From: Paracoccaceae bacterium
GTDB taxonomy: Bacteria > Pseudomonadota > Alphaproteobacteria > Rhodobacterales > Rhodobacteraceae
Length of the DNA: 33,188 nt
Assembly: GCA_028284705.1 (NCBI GenBank)
Contig: JANQRE010000034.1
Span: 1 to 33,188 of the forward strand
Reading direction: 5' to 3'
In this document: positions 1-6,911 of the stretch, piece by piece
Layout of the letters: every line of letters begins with the position of its first letter
Numbering within the stretch: the stretch's first letter is position 1
Made by a program: the position numbers and the translations under genes
Notes under the pieces: generated by a model
Told to the model about the DNA's origin: nothing
The model's input: only the letters and a program-made list of their open reading frames with translations
Database searches by the model: none

Positions 1-153
1 GGCGATGGTCAGGTCTTTCACACCGCTCTCGACAATGGCGTCGATCAGAAGTTCGGGAATGCCGCAGAGCCCAAACCCCCCCGCCGCAATCAACATCCCA
101 TCCTGCAAAAGCCCGTCCAAAGCTTCCGATGCGCTGGAATAAATCTTGTTCAT
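1..153 (-). CDS. CoA transferase subunit A, N-terminal part (runs off left edge)
   Basis: Only the first 51 codons lie in the window; the frame is open to base 1. The visible protein begins MNKIYSSASEALDGLL and has the glycine-rich stretch AAGGFGLCGIPE near residues 23-34. This is typical of the alpha subunit of 3-oxoacid CoA transferases (ScoA/AtoD/PcaI type). The start codon overlaps the stop of the upstream BKACE gene in an ATGA junction, which implies translational coupling. Known for the family: CoA is moved from succinyl-CoA to a 3-oxo acid such as acetoacetate or 3-oxoadipate. Both substrates fit this locus: beta-ketoadipate is the expected pathway product, and acetoacetate is the expected product of BKACE. 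The fragment cannot decide between them. Family assignment is firm; specificity is open. Confidence 0.85.
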   Translation of the reverse strand, partial: MNKIYSSASEALDGLLQDGMLIAAGGFGLCGIPELLIDAIVESGVKDLTIA

Positions 154-989
154 GCTGCCACCTTTCTGAGACCAAGAATGTCACGCGCCTGTTGCCATGT
201 GGCGACGGGGCGGTTGTGTGTTTTGCACATCTCCACGGTCCGGCGCACAAGCGCGGCGTTGGAGGGCGCGAGGGTCGTCTTGTCGAGCCGCACATTGTCT
301 TCAAGCCCCGTGCGCGCATGTCCGCCGGAGGATATGGCCCATTCGTTCAGAACGCTCTGGTTCCGCCCGATACCAGCGGCACACCAGGGTGTGCCCTCTC
401 CGAACAGCCGGTTTACGGTCTGTACGTAGTAGTCGAAGACGTTGCGGTCCGCGGGCATAGCGTTTTTCACGCCCATGACGAATTGCACGTAAGCCGGGGC
501 GGCCAATTCACCGCGGTCCACCATCTCCTTCGCTTTCAGGATGTGGCTGAGGTCGAAGGCCTCGATTTCGGGCTTGATGTCATATCTGAGCATCTCCGCG
601 GCGAGCCAATCCACCAGATCGGGTGGGTTTTCGTAGACCCGGGTCGGGAAATTGTTCGACCCGACCGAGAGTGATGCCATGTCAGGTTTGAGCGGCAGCA
701 TTCCACCCCGGGTCTCGCCTGCACCGGACCGCCCGCCGGTGGAGAACTGGATAATCATCCCAGGACAATGCTCTTCGAGACCTTCCTTCAGGCGGGCGAA
801 TTTCTCGGGGTCGGAAGACGGCGTCTCATCCTCATTGCGCACATGCGCATGCACGATGGAGGCCCCGGCCTCGAAGGCCTCCTGCGTGCTCTCGACCTGT
901 TCGGAGATCGAGATCGGCACAGCCGGATTGTCGGATTTTCGCGGCAGCGATCCGGTGATCGCAACGCAGATGATACAGGGAGTGGTCAT
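150..989 (-). CDS. beta-keto acid cleavage enzyme (BKACE, DUF849 family)
   Basis: A 279-residue protein of normal family length. It shows the zinc-binding HAHVR motif (H47, H49) and the C-terminal HARTGLED block with R226, E230 (third zinc ligand) and D231. S83 and E143 (in EIEAFD) fall where the 3-keto-5-aminohexanoate cleavage enzyme has catalytic residues. Known for the family: a 3-keto acid plus acetyl-CoA gives acetoacetate plus a new acyl-CoA. Inference from context: downstream of maleylacetate reductase the natural substrate would be beta-ketoadipate, giving succinyl-CoA and acetoacetate. The adjoining CoA transferase could then activate the acetoacetate. The gene starts 7 bases after the CobS-like gene and overlaps the CoA transferase by 4 bases. 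Family is sure; the substrate is inferred. Confidence 0.9.
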   Translation of the reverse strand: MTTPCIICVAITGSLPRKSDNPAVPISISEQVESTQEAFEAGASIVHAHVRNEDETPSSDPEKFARLKEGLEEHCPGMIIQFSTGGRSGAGETRGGMLPLKPDMASLSVGSNNFPTRVYENPPDLVDWLAAEMLRYDIKPEIEAFDLSHILKAKEMVDRGELAAPAYVQFVMGVKNAMPADRNVFDYYVQTVNRLFGEGTPWCAAGIGRNQSVLNEWAISSGGHARTGLEDNVRLDKTTLAPSNAALVRRTVEMCKTHNRPVATWQQARDILGLRKVAA

Positions 990-996
990 GGGGCTC

Positions 997-1977
997 TCAC
1001 GTGGTTCGTTGCCATGGGGTTTCGGGGATATCCATCAGGTCGCGTCCGAAGCAGCGCTGGTAATATTCGGCGAATATCTCGCGTTCGGCCTCATCGCAGC
1101 GGTTGAGGAAGCCGACGCGAAAGGCGTGGTCGATATCGCCGAAGCGCTGGACGTTTTGCGCCCAGGACAGAACCGTTCGCGGGCTCATCACCGTCGAGAC
1201 ATCCCCCGCCTGAAAGCCAACGCGGGTCAGTCCCGCCATGCGGATCATCTGCGGCAGGGCCGCGTCCTCCGCCAGCCAGGGGGCTTTGGCCGAGACCATC
1301 GCCAACTCATTTTCCGGCGACAGATAGTCGAGCCGGACCGTGACATCCCAGCGATCGAGTTGCGCCTGATTGAGCTGCTGGGTGCCGTGATAGAGGCCGG
1401 TGATGTCGCCCAAGCCGATGGTGTTGGCGGTCGCAAATAGCCGGAAAGAGGCATGCGGTGAGAGGACCTTGTTCTGGTCCAGAATGGTCAGACGCCCCTC
1501 TGCCTCCAGCACGCGCTGGATAGCAAACATCACATCCGGACGCCCGGCGTCATATTCGTCGAAGACCAGCGCGACGGGGCGCTGGAACGCCCAGGGCAGC
1601 ATGCCTTCGCGGAATTCCGTCACCTGCTTGCCGTCGCGCAGCACGATGGCGTCTTTGCCGATCAGATCGATGCGAGAAATGTGGCTGTCGAGGTTGATCC
1701 GCACACAGGGCCAGTTGAGGCGTGCGGCGATCTGCTCGATATGGCTGGATTTGCCGGTGCCATGCGGGCCCTGCACCAGAACCCGCGCATTGCTGGAGAA
1801 CCCGGCAAGGATCGCCATGGTTGCGCCGGGGTCGAAGAGATAGCCCTCATCGATGGCCGGAACATGCGGCGTCGGTTCGCCATAGGCGGGGGCCATGCCA
1901 TCGACATCGATGCCGAAGGTCTCGCGAATGGAGACCTCGCCATCCGGCATGTCGGCGGGCAGATCCGAGGTAGTCAT
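997..1977 (-). CDS. CobS-like AAA+ ATPase (MoxR/CobS family), catabolic-operon paralogue
   Basis: A 326-residue protein that resembles cobaltochelatase subunit CobS along its whole length. It has the N-terminal SIRETFGID segment (16-24), Walker A GPHGTGKS (70-77), the block LDSHISRIDLIGKD (96-109), Walker B LVFDEYD (137-143), FATANTIGLGD (181-191) and the C-terminal AEYYQRCFG (303-311). Known role: CobS forms an ATP-driven ring with the VWA protein CobT and works on the chelatase CobN in aerobic B12 synthesis. No cobN or other cob gene is in the window. The gene sits inside the hydroquinone operon and overlaps the Rieske gene by 4 bases (ATGA). Its likely partner is the CobT-like protein at 13540-15396. 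A metal-insertion or activase role for a dioxygenase is inferred. A true B12 role cannot be excluded without the rest of the genome. Confidence 0.88.
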   Translation of the reverse strand: MTTSDLPADMPDGEVSIRETFGIDVDGMAPAYGEPTPHVPAIDEGYLFDPGATMAILAGFSSNARVLVQGPHGTGKSSHIEQIAARLNWPCVRINLDSHISRIDLIGKDAIVLRDGKQVTEFREGMLPWAFQRPVALVFDEYDAGRPDVMFAIQRVLEAEGRLTILDQNKVLSPHASFRLFATANTIGLGDITGLYHGTQQLNQAQLDRWDVTVRLDYLSPENELAMVSAKAPWLAEDAALPQMIRMAGLTRVGFQAGDVSTVMSPRTVLSWAQNVQRFGDIDHAFRVGFLNRCDEAEREIFAEYYQRCFGRDLMDIPETPWQRTT

Positions 1978-2393
1978 GCGGTGTCGAGCTCATCCGGGGT
2001 GGCGATGTAGACCGTATCGCCTTTGACCAGAACCGGCACAGGGTCGAGCCAGCAGCGCTCTGCCGCGCCGGAGACGCCATAGCCGTCTTCGACCCGGAAC
2101 TCGGCAAAATGCATCGTGCAGCGAATGCGCGTACCGTCATCGTTCATGAACGCACCTTTGCGGTAATTCAGCGGCTGGGAGTAATGCGGGCAGAGGTTGA
2201 GATAGCCATAGACCCGATCCCCGCCCTGCCGCACGACGAACATGGAAAACACCGTGGTGCCGCGTCCGAAGACGTACTCCTTGGCCTGACCAAGCTCGAT
2301 CTCGTCCAGGGGGCCCAGTTCCGTGCCGGGTTTCGGGGCGCGCGGACGGGTGCGCCAGAGCCAGGGATCGGGTTTTGAAATCGCGTCAGCCAT
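1974..2393 (-). CDS. Rieske [2Fe-2S] protein
   Basis: A 139-residue soluble protein with one Rieske centre: CPH (C68, H70) and CTMH (C92, H95). The spacing between the two halves is 21 residues, longer than the 15-17 usual in small Rieske ferredoxins, because of the insert around KGAFMNDDGTRI. There is no signal peptide or membrane segment and no catalytic mononuclear-iron domain, so it is an electron carrier rather than an oxygenase alpha subunit. The start overlaps the YCII gene by 8 bases, and the stop overlaps the CobS-like start by 4. No reductase or Rieske oxygenase is present in the window. By analogy with XylT, the ferredoxin that re-reduces catechol 2,3-dioxygenase, it may keep the iron of HapCD ferrous. 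That role is inferred. Confidence 0.88.
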   Translation of the reverse strand: MADAISKPDPWLWRTRPRAPKPGTELGPLDEIELGQAKEYVFGRGTTVFSMFVVRQGGDRVYGYLNLCPHYSQPLNYRKGAFMNDDGTRIRCTMHFAEFRVEDGYGVSGAAERCWLDPVPVLVKGDTVYIATPDELDTA

Positions 2394-2691
2394 GACCGGC
2401 CTCCAATTGCGTCAGGCCCCAGGCGAAGGGGTGAATGGACAGGGTGCCATAGACGCCGGCTTGGACGTAGGGGTCGCCATCGACAAAGCGCTTAACGGCG
2501 CTCCGGCTTTCCGCTTCGACAATCAGCAGCGTGCCGCACATCTCACCGCCATCATTCAGGAGCGGCCCGCCTACGCGCACTGTCAGCGGGTGATCGTGAT
2601 CACGCAGCCGGTCGCGATGGGCGGGGCGGTTCTTCGCCCGTGCCTCGGCACTTTCCGGCCCGTCCAATGCGTGAACCACGAAATAGGCCAT
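2386..2691 (-). CDS. YCII-family small enzyme
   Basis: A 101-residue protein with the YCII/YciI pattern: an N-terminal beta strand (MAYFVVHALDG), a conserved His in RPAHRDRL (H25) and the DGDPY motif (D73). The family has a ferredoxin-like fold related to muconolactone isomerase and uses a His/Asp pair. The pathway-relevant known member is TftG, which dechlorinates 5-chlorohydroxyquinol next to a hydroxyquinol dioxygenase (TftH) in Burkholderia. Here too the gene directly follows hydroxyquinol 1,2-dioxygenase, with a TAATG one-base overlap. It may act on a substituted hydroxyquinol, a hydroxybenzoquinone or a lactone in this pathway. The exact reaction is unknown. Confidence 0.8.
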   Translation of the reverse strand: MAYFVVHALDGPESAEARAKNRPAHRDRLRDHDHPLTVRVGGPLLNDGGEMCGTLLIVEAESRSAVKRFVDGDPYVQAGVYGTLSIHPFAWGLTQLEAGHG

Positions 2692-3521
2692 TAGGAGAGC
2701 TTTTTGAGTGTCACGTCAAAATCGGCTTTCCATCCGTCGCCGTCAGGTTCGAACTCCACGATGAGGCTTTCCTTCACGCCGAAGACAGCATCGCTTTCAA
2801 GATAGGGATCGCCCTTCACGAAGATATGGGTCACAAGCTGCTCATAACCCGGCGCGTCGACGATGTAATGGATATGGGCCGGACGCATGGCATGCCGTCC
2901 CATCGCATCCAGCATGCGCCCGACCGGTCCATCGGTCGGGATCGAATAAGGCAGCGGTTTGACGGTGATGAAATCGTAGCGCCCATCCGCGTCTGAGGTG
3001 AACAGGCCGCGCATATTCATATCGGGCTGAACCCCGGGCTGCTGGACGTCATAAAACCCGTCATCATTGGTTTGCCAGACATCGATCTTCGCTCCAGCGA
3101 TGGGGTTGCCGTTTTCATCGGTCACACGACCCGTGACGGCGCAAGGCGCGCCCTTCCCATCAAGGCAAATCGTATCGCCATTCTCGCGCACAGGCGCTTT
3201 GGCCACGTGGAACGGGCCGAGCACTGTGTTCTCCGTGGCACCATCCGGTCGGCGGTGATTGATCGCGTCGACCAGCATGGAGACCCCGAGCGTATCCGAC
3301 GCCAAGACCCATTCCTGACGTTTGTCATCGCACATCTGACCTGTTGCGGTGAGAAACTGGATGGCTTGCCCCCATTCCTCGACCGTCGGTTCCACCTCTT
3401 TGATGAAGCCGTGCAGGTGTTTCACCGCCGCTTGCATCATCTCGCGAAACCGAGGCTCGACATCATCCGCCAGGCGGGACAGCACAGCGGCTTCAGATCC
3501 ATCTTCTGTGAAGTAAGACAT
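2691..3521 (-). CDS. hydroxyquinol 1,2-dioxygenase (intradiol, Fe(III))
   Basis: A 276-residue intradiol dioxygenase. The N-terminal helical dimerisation part (about 1-100) ends in ATENTVLGPFHV, a stretch typical of hydroxyquinol rather than catechol enzymes. The C-terminal beta-sandwich carries the four iron ligands: Y157 (GFYDVQ), Y192 (PLPYSIP), H216 and H218 (RPAHIH). Known reaction: hydroxyquinol plus oxygen gives maleylacetate, the same intermediate made by the Hap branch of this operon, so both feed the maleylacetate reductase at 8210-9271. It lies 4 bases after livM and overlaps the YCII gene. Catechol 1,2-dioxygenase is a less likely alternative. Confidence 0.88.
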   Translation of the reverse strand: MSYFTEDGSEAAVLSRLADDVEPRFREMMQAAVKHLHGFIKEVEPTVEEWGQAIQFLTATGQMCDDKRQEWVLASDTLGVSMLVDAINHRRPDGATENTVLGPFHVAKAPVRENGDTICLDGKGAPCAVTGRVTDENGNPIAGAKIDVWQTNDDGFYDVQQPGVQPDMNMRGLFTSDADGRYDFITVKPLPYSIPTDGPVGRMLDAMGRHAMRPAHIHYIVDAPGYEQLVTHIFVKGDPYLESDAVFGVKESLIVEFEPDGDGWKADFDVTLKKLS

Positions 3522-3525
3522 GGGT

Positions 3526-4548
3526 TCAGTCCTTCTCTGTGATGAGGCGGCGTCCGACGGGGAAGAGGTTGATATCCCATTTGTCCGAGATCAGACCCCA
3601 GATGCCGCGCGGGGCGAAGAGCATGGTGGCCACAGCAATTCCGCCGAGCACGATCAGATACCAACTGCCCCAATCGGCAGCGATTTCGCGCAAAAGGAAG
3701 AAGACGATCACGCCGATGATCGGGCCCTCGATGGAGCCGATCCCGCCGATGACGACGATGAAAATCACAAGCGCGGTCCAGTCTTGCACCGAGAAGGCGG
3801 CATCTGGCGAAATCCGCAGCTTCTGCAAAAAGATGAGCGCGCCGACGAGACCGGTCATGCCCGCAGCGGCGACATAAACGAGAAACTTGGTGACATAGGT
3901 TTCGACACCAAGGCTCTCAGAAGCCGTCTCGCTGTCGCGGATCGCGGTCATCGCCAGACCCCAGCGGGAGCGCAGAAGCAGGAACACCATCAGAATGGAG
4001 CCAAGCGCAATGGCCAGCGCGATCCAGTAGACAAGGTGTTCGCGCCCCGACCGGCTTTCAGCGATGCTCCGGACAATGGAGGCGGGCAGCGACATGCCCG
4101 ACCCTCCGCCAAGCGCGCTCACCTGCGCGAACCCGAGGCGGAACACTTCTGCGATGACCCAGGTTCCGATGGCAAAATAGGCACCGGTCAGCCGGAAGGC
4201 GACGAAGGCCGTCGGGATGGCCACAAGCGCCGTGATCACGCCGGCCAGCACCAGTGCCAGGATCGGGTTCACCCCGCCAAACGCGGCAAGCGCAAAGAGC
4301 ATGTAGCCGCCAAGCCCGACAAAGGCCTGCTGCCCGACGGACACGAGACCGCCATAGCCCGCCAGCAGGCTCCACATCTGCGCAAGCGCCAGGTAATAGA
4401 AGATCTCCACCATCATGCGCAGATCGCCGCGGCTGGCCCAATAGGGCGCCAGCGCCAGACCGATGACGATGAGAACACCGACCGTCATCGCGACGCGCGA
4501 GGCTTTGGTCGATCTCTGAACCGTGTAGGACATGCTCATCTGCGTCAT
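3526..4548 (-). CDS. livM: Liv-type ABC transporter permease LivM
   Basis: A 340-residue very hydrophobic protein with roughly ten membrane segments. It has the LivM-family stretches SLLAGYGGLVSVGQQAFVG (about 60-79) and GGIGSIEGPIIG near residue 290. It pairs with LivH to form the membrane channel of a branched-chain amino acid-type importer. The start overlaps the livH stop in ATGA. Because the transporter genes sit between maleylacetate reductase and hydroxyquinol dioxygenase in one overlapping operon, the cargo is probably an aromatic substrate or pathway acid rather than leucine or valine. That specificity is inferred from position only. Confidence 0.93.
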   Translation of the reverse strand: MTQMSMSYTVQRSTKASRVAMTVGVLIVIGLALAPYWASRGDLRMMVEIFYYLALAQMWSLLAGYGGLVSVGQQAFVGLGGYMLFALAAFGGVNPILALVLAGVITALVAIPTAFVAFRLTGAYFAIGTWVIAEVFRLGFAQVSALGGGSGMSLPASIVRSIAESRSGREHLVYWIALAIALGSILMVFLLLRSRWGLAMTAIRDSETASESLGVETYVTKFLVYVAAAGMTGLVGALIFLQKLRISPDAAFSVQDWTALVIFIVVIGGIGSIEGPIIGVIVFFLLREIAADWGSWYLIVLGGIAVATMLFAPRGIWGLISDKWDINLFPVGRRLITEKD

Positions 4549-5411
4549 CCTTTCATCTTGGGAAAGAGGCCCTGTGGTTTGACCACGAGGACGATGAGGA
4601 AGGCGATGTGACCGGCCAGGATTTGCAGACCCGGATCGATCTGCGCGCCGATGGTCTGGGCAACGCCAAGGATGATCCCGCCCGCAAGCGTACCCCAGAG
4701 ATTGCCAAGCCCGCCGATGATCACCGCCTCAAAGGCGAAAAGCAGGCGCGCGGGGCCGACCGAGGGGTCGAAATTCGTGCGCATCGCGAGATAGACGCCT
4801 GCGATCCCGACCACGGCACTGGCAATCGCGGTGGCGTAACCGAAGATCTTCGCGTTGTCGGCCCCCATCAGGCGCACGGTGTCTTGGTCGTCGGATGTGG
4901 CCCTCAGCACGCGGCCCAGCGAGGTTCTGTAGAAAAACGCCTGCAAGCCGCCGATCACACCGAGCGCTGAGAGGAAGATTAGAAGCGGCATGAGCCCAAT
5001 ATTCAGCCCCTCGGCGATCTGGATGGAGGCCGTCTCCAACGCGCCCGCTTGCAGCTTTTGGCTATCCGCGCTGAAAACCTCCAGAAGCACGTTTTGGATG
5101 ATGATCGAAAACCCGAAGGTGACCAGAAGCGGCGGCAGGATGTCATCGCCCAGCGTTCGGTTCAGCAAAATTCGCTGACCGAAATACCCCATCAACGCCA
5201 GGCCCGGGACGACCACGATCATCGACAGAAGCGGGTGAACGCCGGTGAAGGTCACCGCCAGAAGCGCGCCATAGGCCGCCATCACGATGAAATCACCATG
5301 GGCGATGTTCACGAACCGCATGACCCCGAACATCAGGCTGAGGCCCGCCGCGAAAAGCGCGTAAAGCCCGCCCAGCAGGATGCCCTGCACGATTGCGTTG
5401 ATCCAATCCAT
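4545..5411 (-). CDS. livH: Liv-type ABC transporter permease LivH
   Basis: A 288-residue integral membrane protein. The N-terminus GGLYALFAAGLSLMFGVMR followed by FVNIAHGDF is diagnostic of LivH, and the C-terminal GGLGNLWGTLAGGIILG is the usual EAA-like region contacting the ATPases. It is the second half of the channel with LivM. Its start shares one base with the livF stop (TAATG) and its stop overlaps the livM start (ATGA), so translation is coupled through the transporter genes. The imported compound is inferred to be an aromatic or organic acid of the hydroquinone pathway. Confidence 0.93.
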   Translation of the reverse strand: MDWINAIVQGILLGGLYALFAAGLSLMFGVMRFVNIAHGDFIVMAAYGALLAVTFTGVHPLLSMIVVVPGLALMGYFGQRILLNRTLGDDILPPLLVTFGFSIIIQNVLLEVFSADSQKLQAGALETASIQIAEGLNIGLMPLLIFLSALGVIGGLQAFFYRTSLGRVLRATSDDQDTVRLMGADNAKIFGYATAIASAVVGIAGVYLAMRTNFDPSVGPARLLFAFEAVIIGGLGNLWGTLAGGIILGVAQTIGAQIDPGLQILAGHIAFLIVLVVKPQGLFPKMKG

Positions 5412-6133
5412 TACTGCGCCCCTTCCGCTTCGAGCCCAAAATAGGCCGCTGAAATCTCATCTTTGGTGAGGGTGGTCGGCGTGCCGGTGAGCGACACGCG
5501 GCCCTCCTGAAAGCAGTAGACCCGGTCGGCGACGGCGAGCGCCTGATTGATGTCCTGTTCGACAACGATCATCGTGGCGCCGGTCGCTTTGATCTTCGGC
5601 ACCGCCTCGTAAATGTCCTTGATGATGATCGGCGCGAGGCCGAGGCTGATCTCATCGCAGAGCAGCAGTTTCGGGTTCGACATCAGCCCACGCCCGATCG
5701 CGACCATCTGCTGCTGCCCGCCGCTGAGCTCCGTGCCGCCATGGTGGCGGCGCTCTTTGAGGATCGGGAACAGGTCATAAATCGTCTCCAGCGTCCAGTC
5801 GGAGCCGGACCGCCCATAGGCGCCGATCATCAGGTTTTCCTCGACAGTAAGGGACGGGAACAGCTTGCGTCCTTCCGGCACCATGGCGAGCCCCTGTTTC
5901 ACAAGGCTGTGGGCCGTCGCTCCACCAACGGGTTTGCCGAGGAACTGGATGTCCTGGCCTTGGGTTTTCAGCATACCGGTGATCGAGCGCAGGAAGGTCG
6001 ATTTGCCTGCGCCGTTGGAGCCGATAATAGCGATGGTCTCGCCCTCATGGATCTCAAAATCGATCCCGAAAAGCGCCTGGAAATCGCCGTAGAAGGCCTC
6101 AAGGCCCTTGGTTTGAAGAATGGGTTCAGGCAT
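5411..6133 (-). CDS. livF: Liv-type ABC transporter ATPase LivF
   Basis: A 240-residue ATPase with Walker A GSNGAGKST (about 38-46), the signature ELSGGQQQM and Walker B LLLCDEISLGLAP, then the H-loop-equivalent region VVEQD that is characteristic of LivF. It energises import together with LivG. The start codon lies 8 bases inside the end of livG. Length and motifs are normal, so it appears functional. Confidence 0.93.
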   Translation of the reverse strand: MPEPILQTKGLEAFYGDFQALFGIDFEIHEGETIAIIGSNGAGKSTFLRSITGMLKTQGQDIQFLGKPVGGATAHSLVKQGLAMVPEGRKLFPSLTVEENLMIGAYGRSGSDWTLETIYDLFPILKERRHHGGTELSGGQQQMVAIGRGLMSNPKLLLCDEISLGLAPIIIKDIYEAVPKIKATGATMIVVEQDINQALAVADRVYCFQEGRVSLTGTPTTLTKDEISAAYFGLEAEGAQ

Positions 6134-6854
6134 CGGCTTCGATCCCCATGTAAATCTGTTTGATCTCAGGTGAGTTCATCACTTCATGCGGATCGCCATC
6201 GGCGATCTTCGCCCCGAAATTGATGACGATCAGCCGCTCAACCACCGCCAGAAGCGCATGCACAATATGTTCGATCCAGATGATCGAAACGCCGGAGGCA
6301 TGGATGTCCTTGATGGTGGCGACCAGCGAGTGGCATTCCTGTTCGGTCAACCCGCCCGCGATCTCATCAAGCAGCAGAAGTTTGGGATTGGTGGCGAGTG
6401 CGCGGGCCATCTCCAGCCGCTTGCGCTCCAGCAGGCTCAGGCTCCCGGCGCGATTGTTGGCTTTCGGCAGAAGCCCCGTCTTATCAAGGACTTCGACGCA
6501 GCGGTCATAGCTTTCCTTCTCCGGCACGCTATCGCCGAACGCCCCACCCACAAGCAGGTTTTCGAAGACCGTCATGCCGGCGAAAGGATGCGGGATCTGA
6601 TAGGACCGCCCGATCCCCATACGGCAGCGTTTCGCGGCACTCAGGCCCGTCACATCGCCGCCGTCATAGCGGATCTCGCCCTTATCGGCCTTCACACCAC
6701 CGGCGATCAGGTTGAACATGGTGCTCTTGCCCGCGCCGTTCGGCCCGATCACACCAAGCGCCTCGCCTTGTTTGAGCGAAAAGCTGAGATCGTCGGTCAC
6801 GGTCAGCGATCCGTAACTTTTTGACACTCCGCTTAAGGTCAGCATGTCTTGCAT
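6126..6854 (-). CDS. livG: Liv-type ABC transporter ATPase LivG
   Basis: A 242-residue ATPase with Walker [10 protein letters not shown], the LivG-type signature region [17 protein letters not shown] in place of a plain LSGGQ, Walker [11 protein letters not shown] and an IEH H-loop. The C-terminus [16 protein letters not shown] is typical of LivG. The start at 6854 is supported by AGGAGG six bases upstream. It is separated from the binding-protein gene by 57 bases that hold a strong hairpin, while the downstream livF overlaps it. Confidence 0.93.
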   Translation of the reverse strand: MQDMLTLSGVSKSYGSLTVTDDLSFSLKQGEALGVIGPNGAGKSTMFNLIAGGVKADKGEIRYDGGDVTGLSAAKRCRMGIGRSYQIPHPFAGMTVFENLLVGGAFGDSVPEKESYDRCVEVLDKTGLLPKANNRAGSLSLLERKRLEMARALATNPKLLLLDEIAGGLTEQECHSLVATIKDIHASGVSIIWIEHIVHALLAVVERLIVINFGAKIADGDPHEVMNSPEIKQIYMGIEADA

Positions 6855-6876
6855 CTTGTCCCTCCTGCCAGTGATT

Positions 6877-6901
6877 GGACCCCGCTTGGGGCGCGGGGCC
6901 C
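6877..6901 (-). other. intercistronic stem-loop between binding protein and livG
   Basis: In the transcript a 9-bp stem (GGGCCCCGC pairing with GCGGGGUCC, one G-U pair) closes a 7-base loop, right after the binding-protein stop. No run of U follows, so it is not a classical terminator. Such hairpins after binding-protein genes commonly protect the 3' end of the upstream message and raise binding protein over membrane components. That role is inferred. Confidence 0.6.
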
Positions 6902-6911
6902 GATCTGATCT

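Noticed and set aside
997-1977. Calling the CobS-like gene simply cobalamin biosynthesis gene cobS
   Set aside because: The sequence similarity is strong, but there is no cobN or other B12 gene, and both this gene and the CobT-like gene are embedded in the hydroquinone locus. A plain cobS name would hide this; it remains possible until the whole genome is checked.
2691-3521. Catechol 1,2-dioxygenase as the identity of the intradiol enzyme
   Set aside because: The ATENTVLGPFHV region and the presence of maleylacetate reductase fit hydroxyquinol cleavage better than catechol cleavage.
3520-4611. A 363-codon plus-strand frame opposite livM
   Set aside because: Composition is hydrophilic and His/Asp/Arg-rich with no recognisable domain, while the minus strand encodes a typical LivM.
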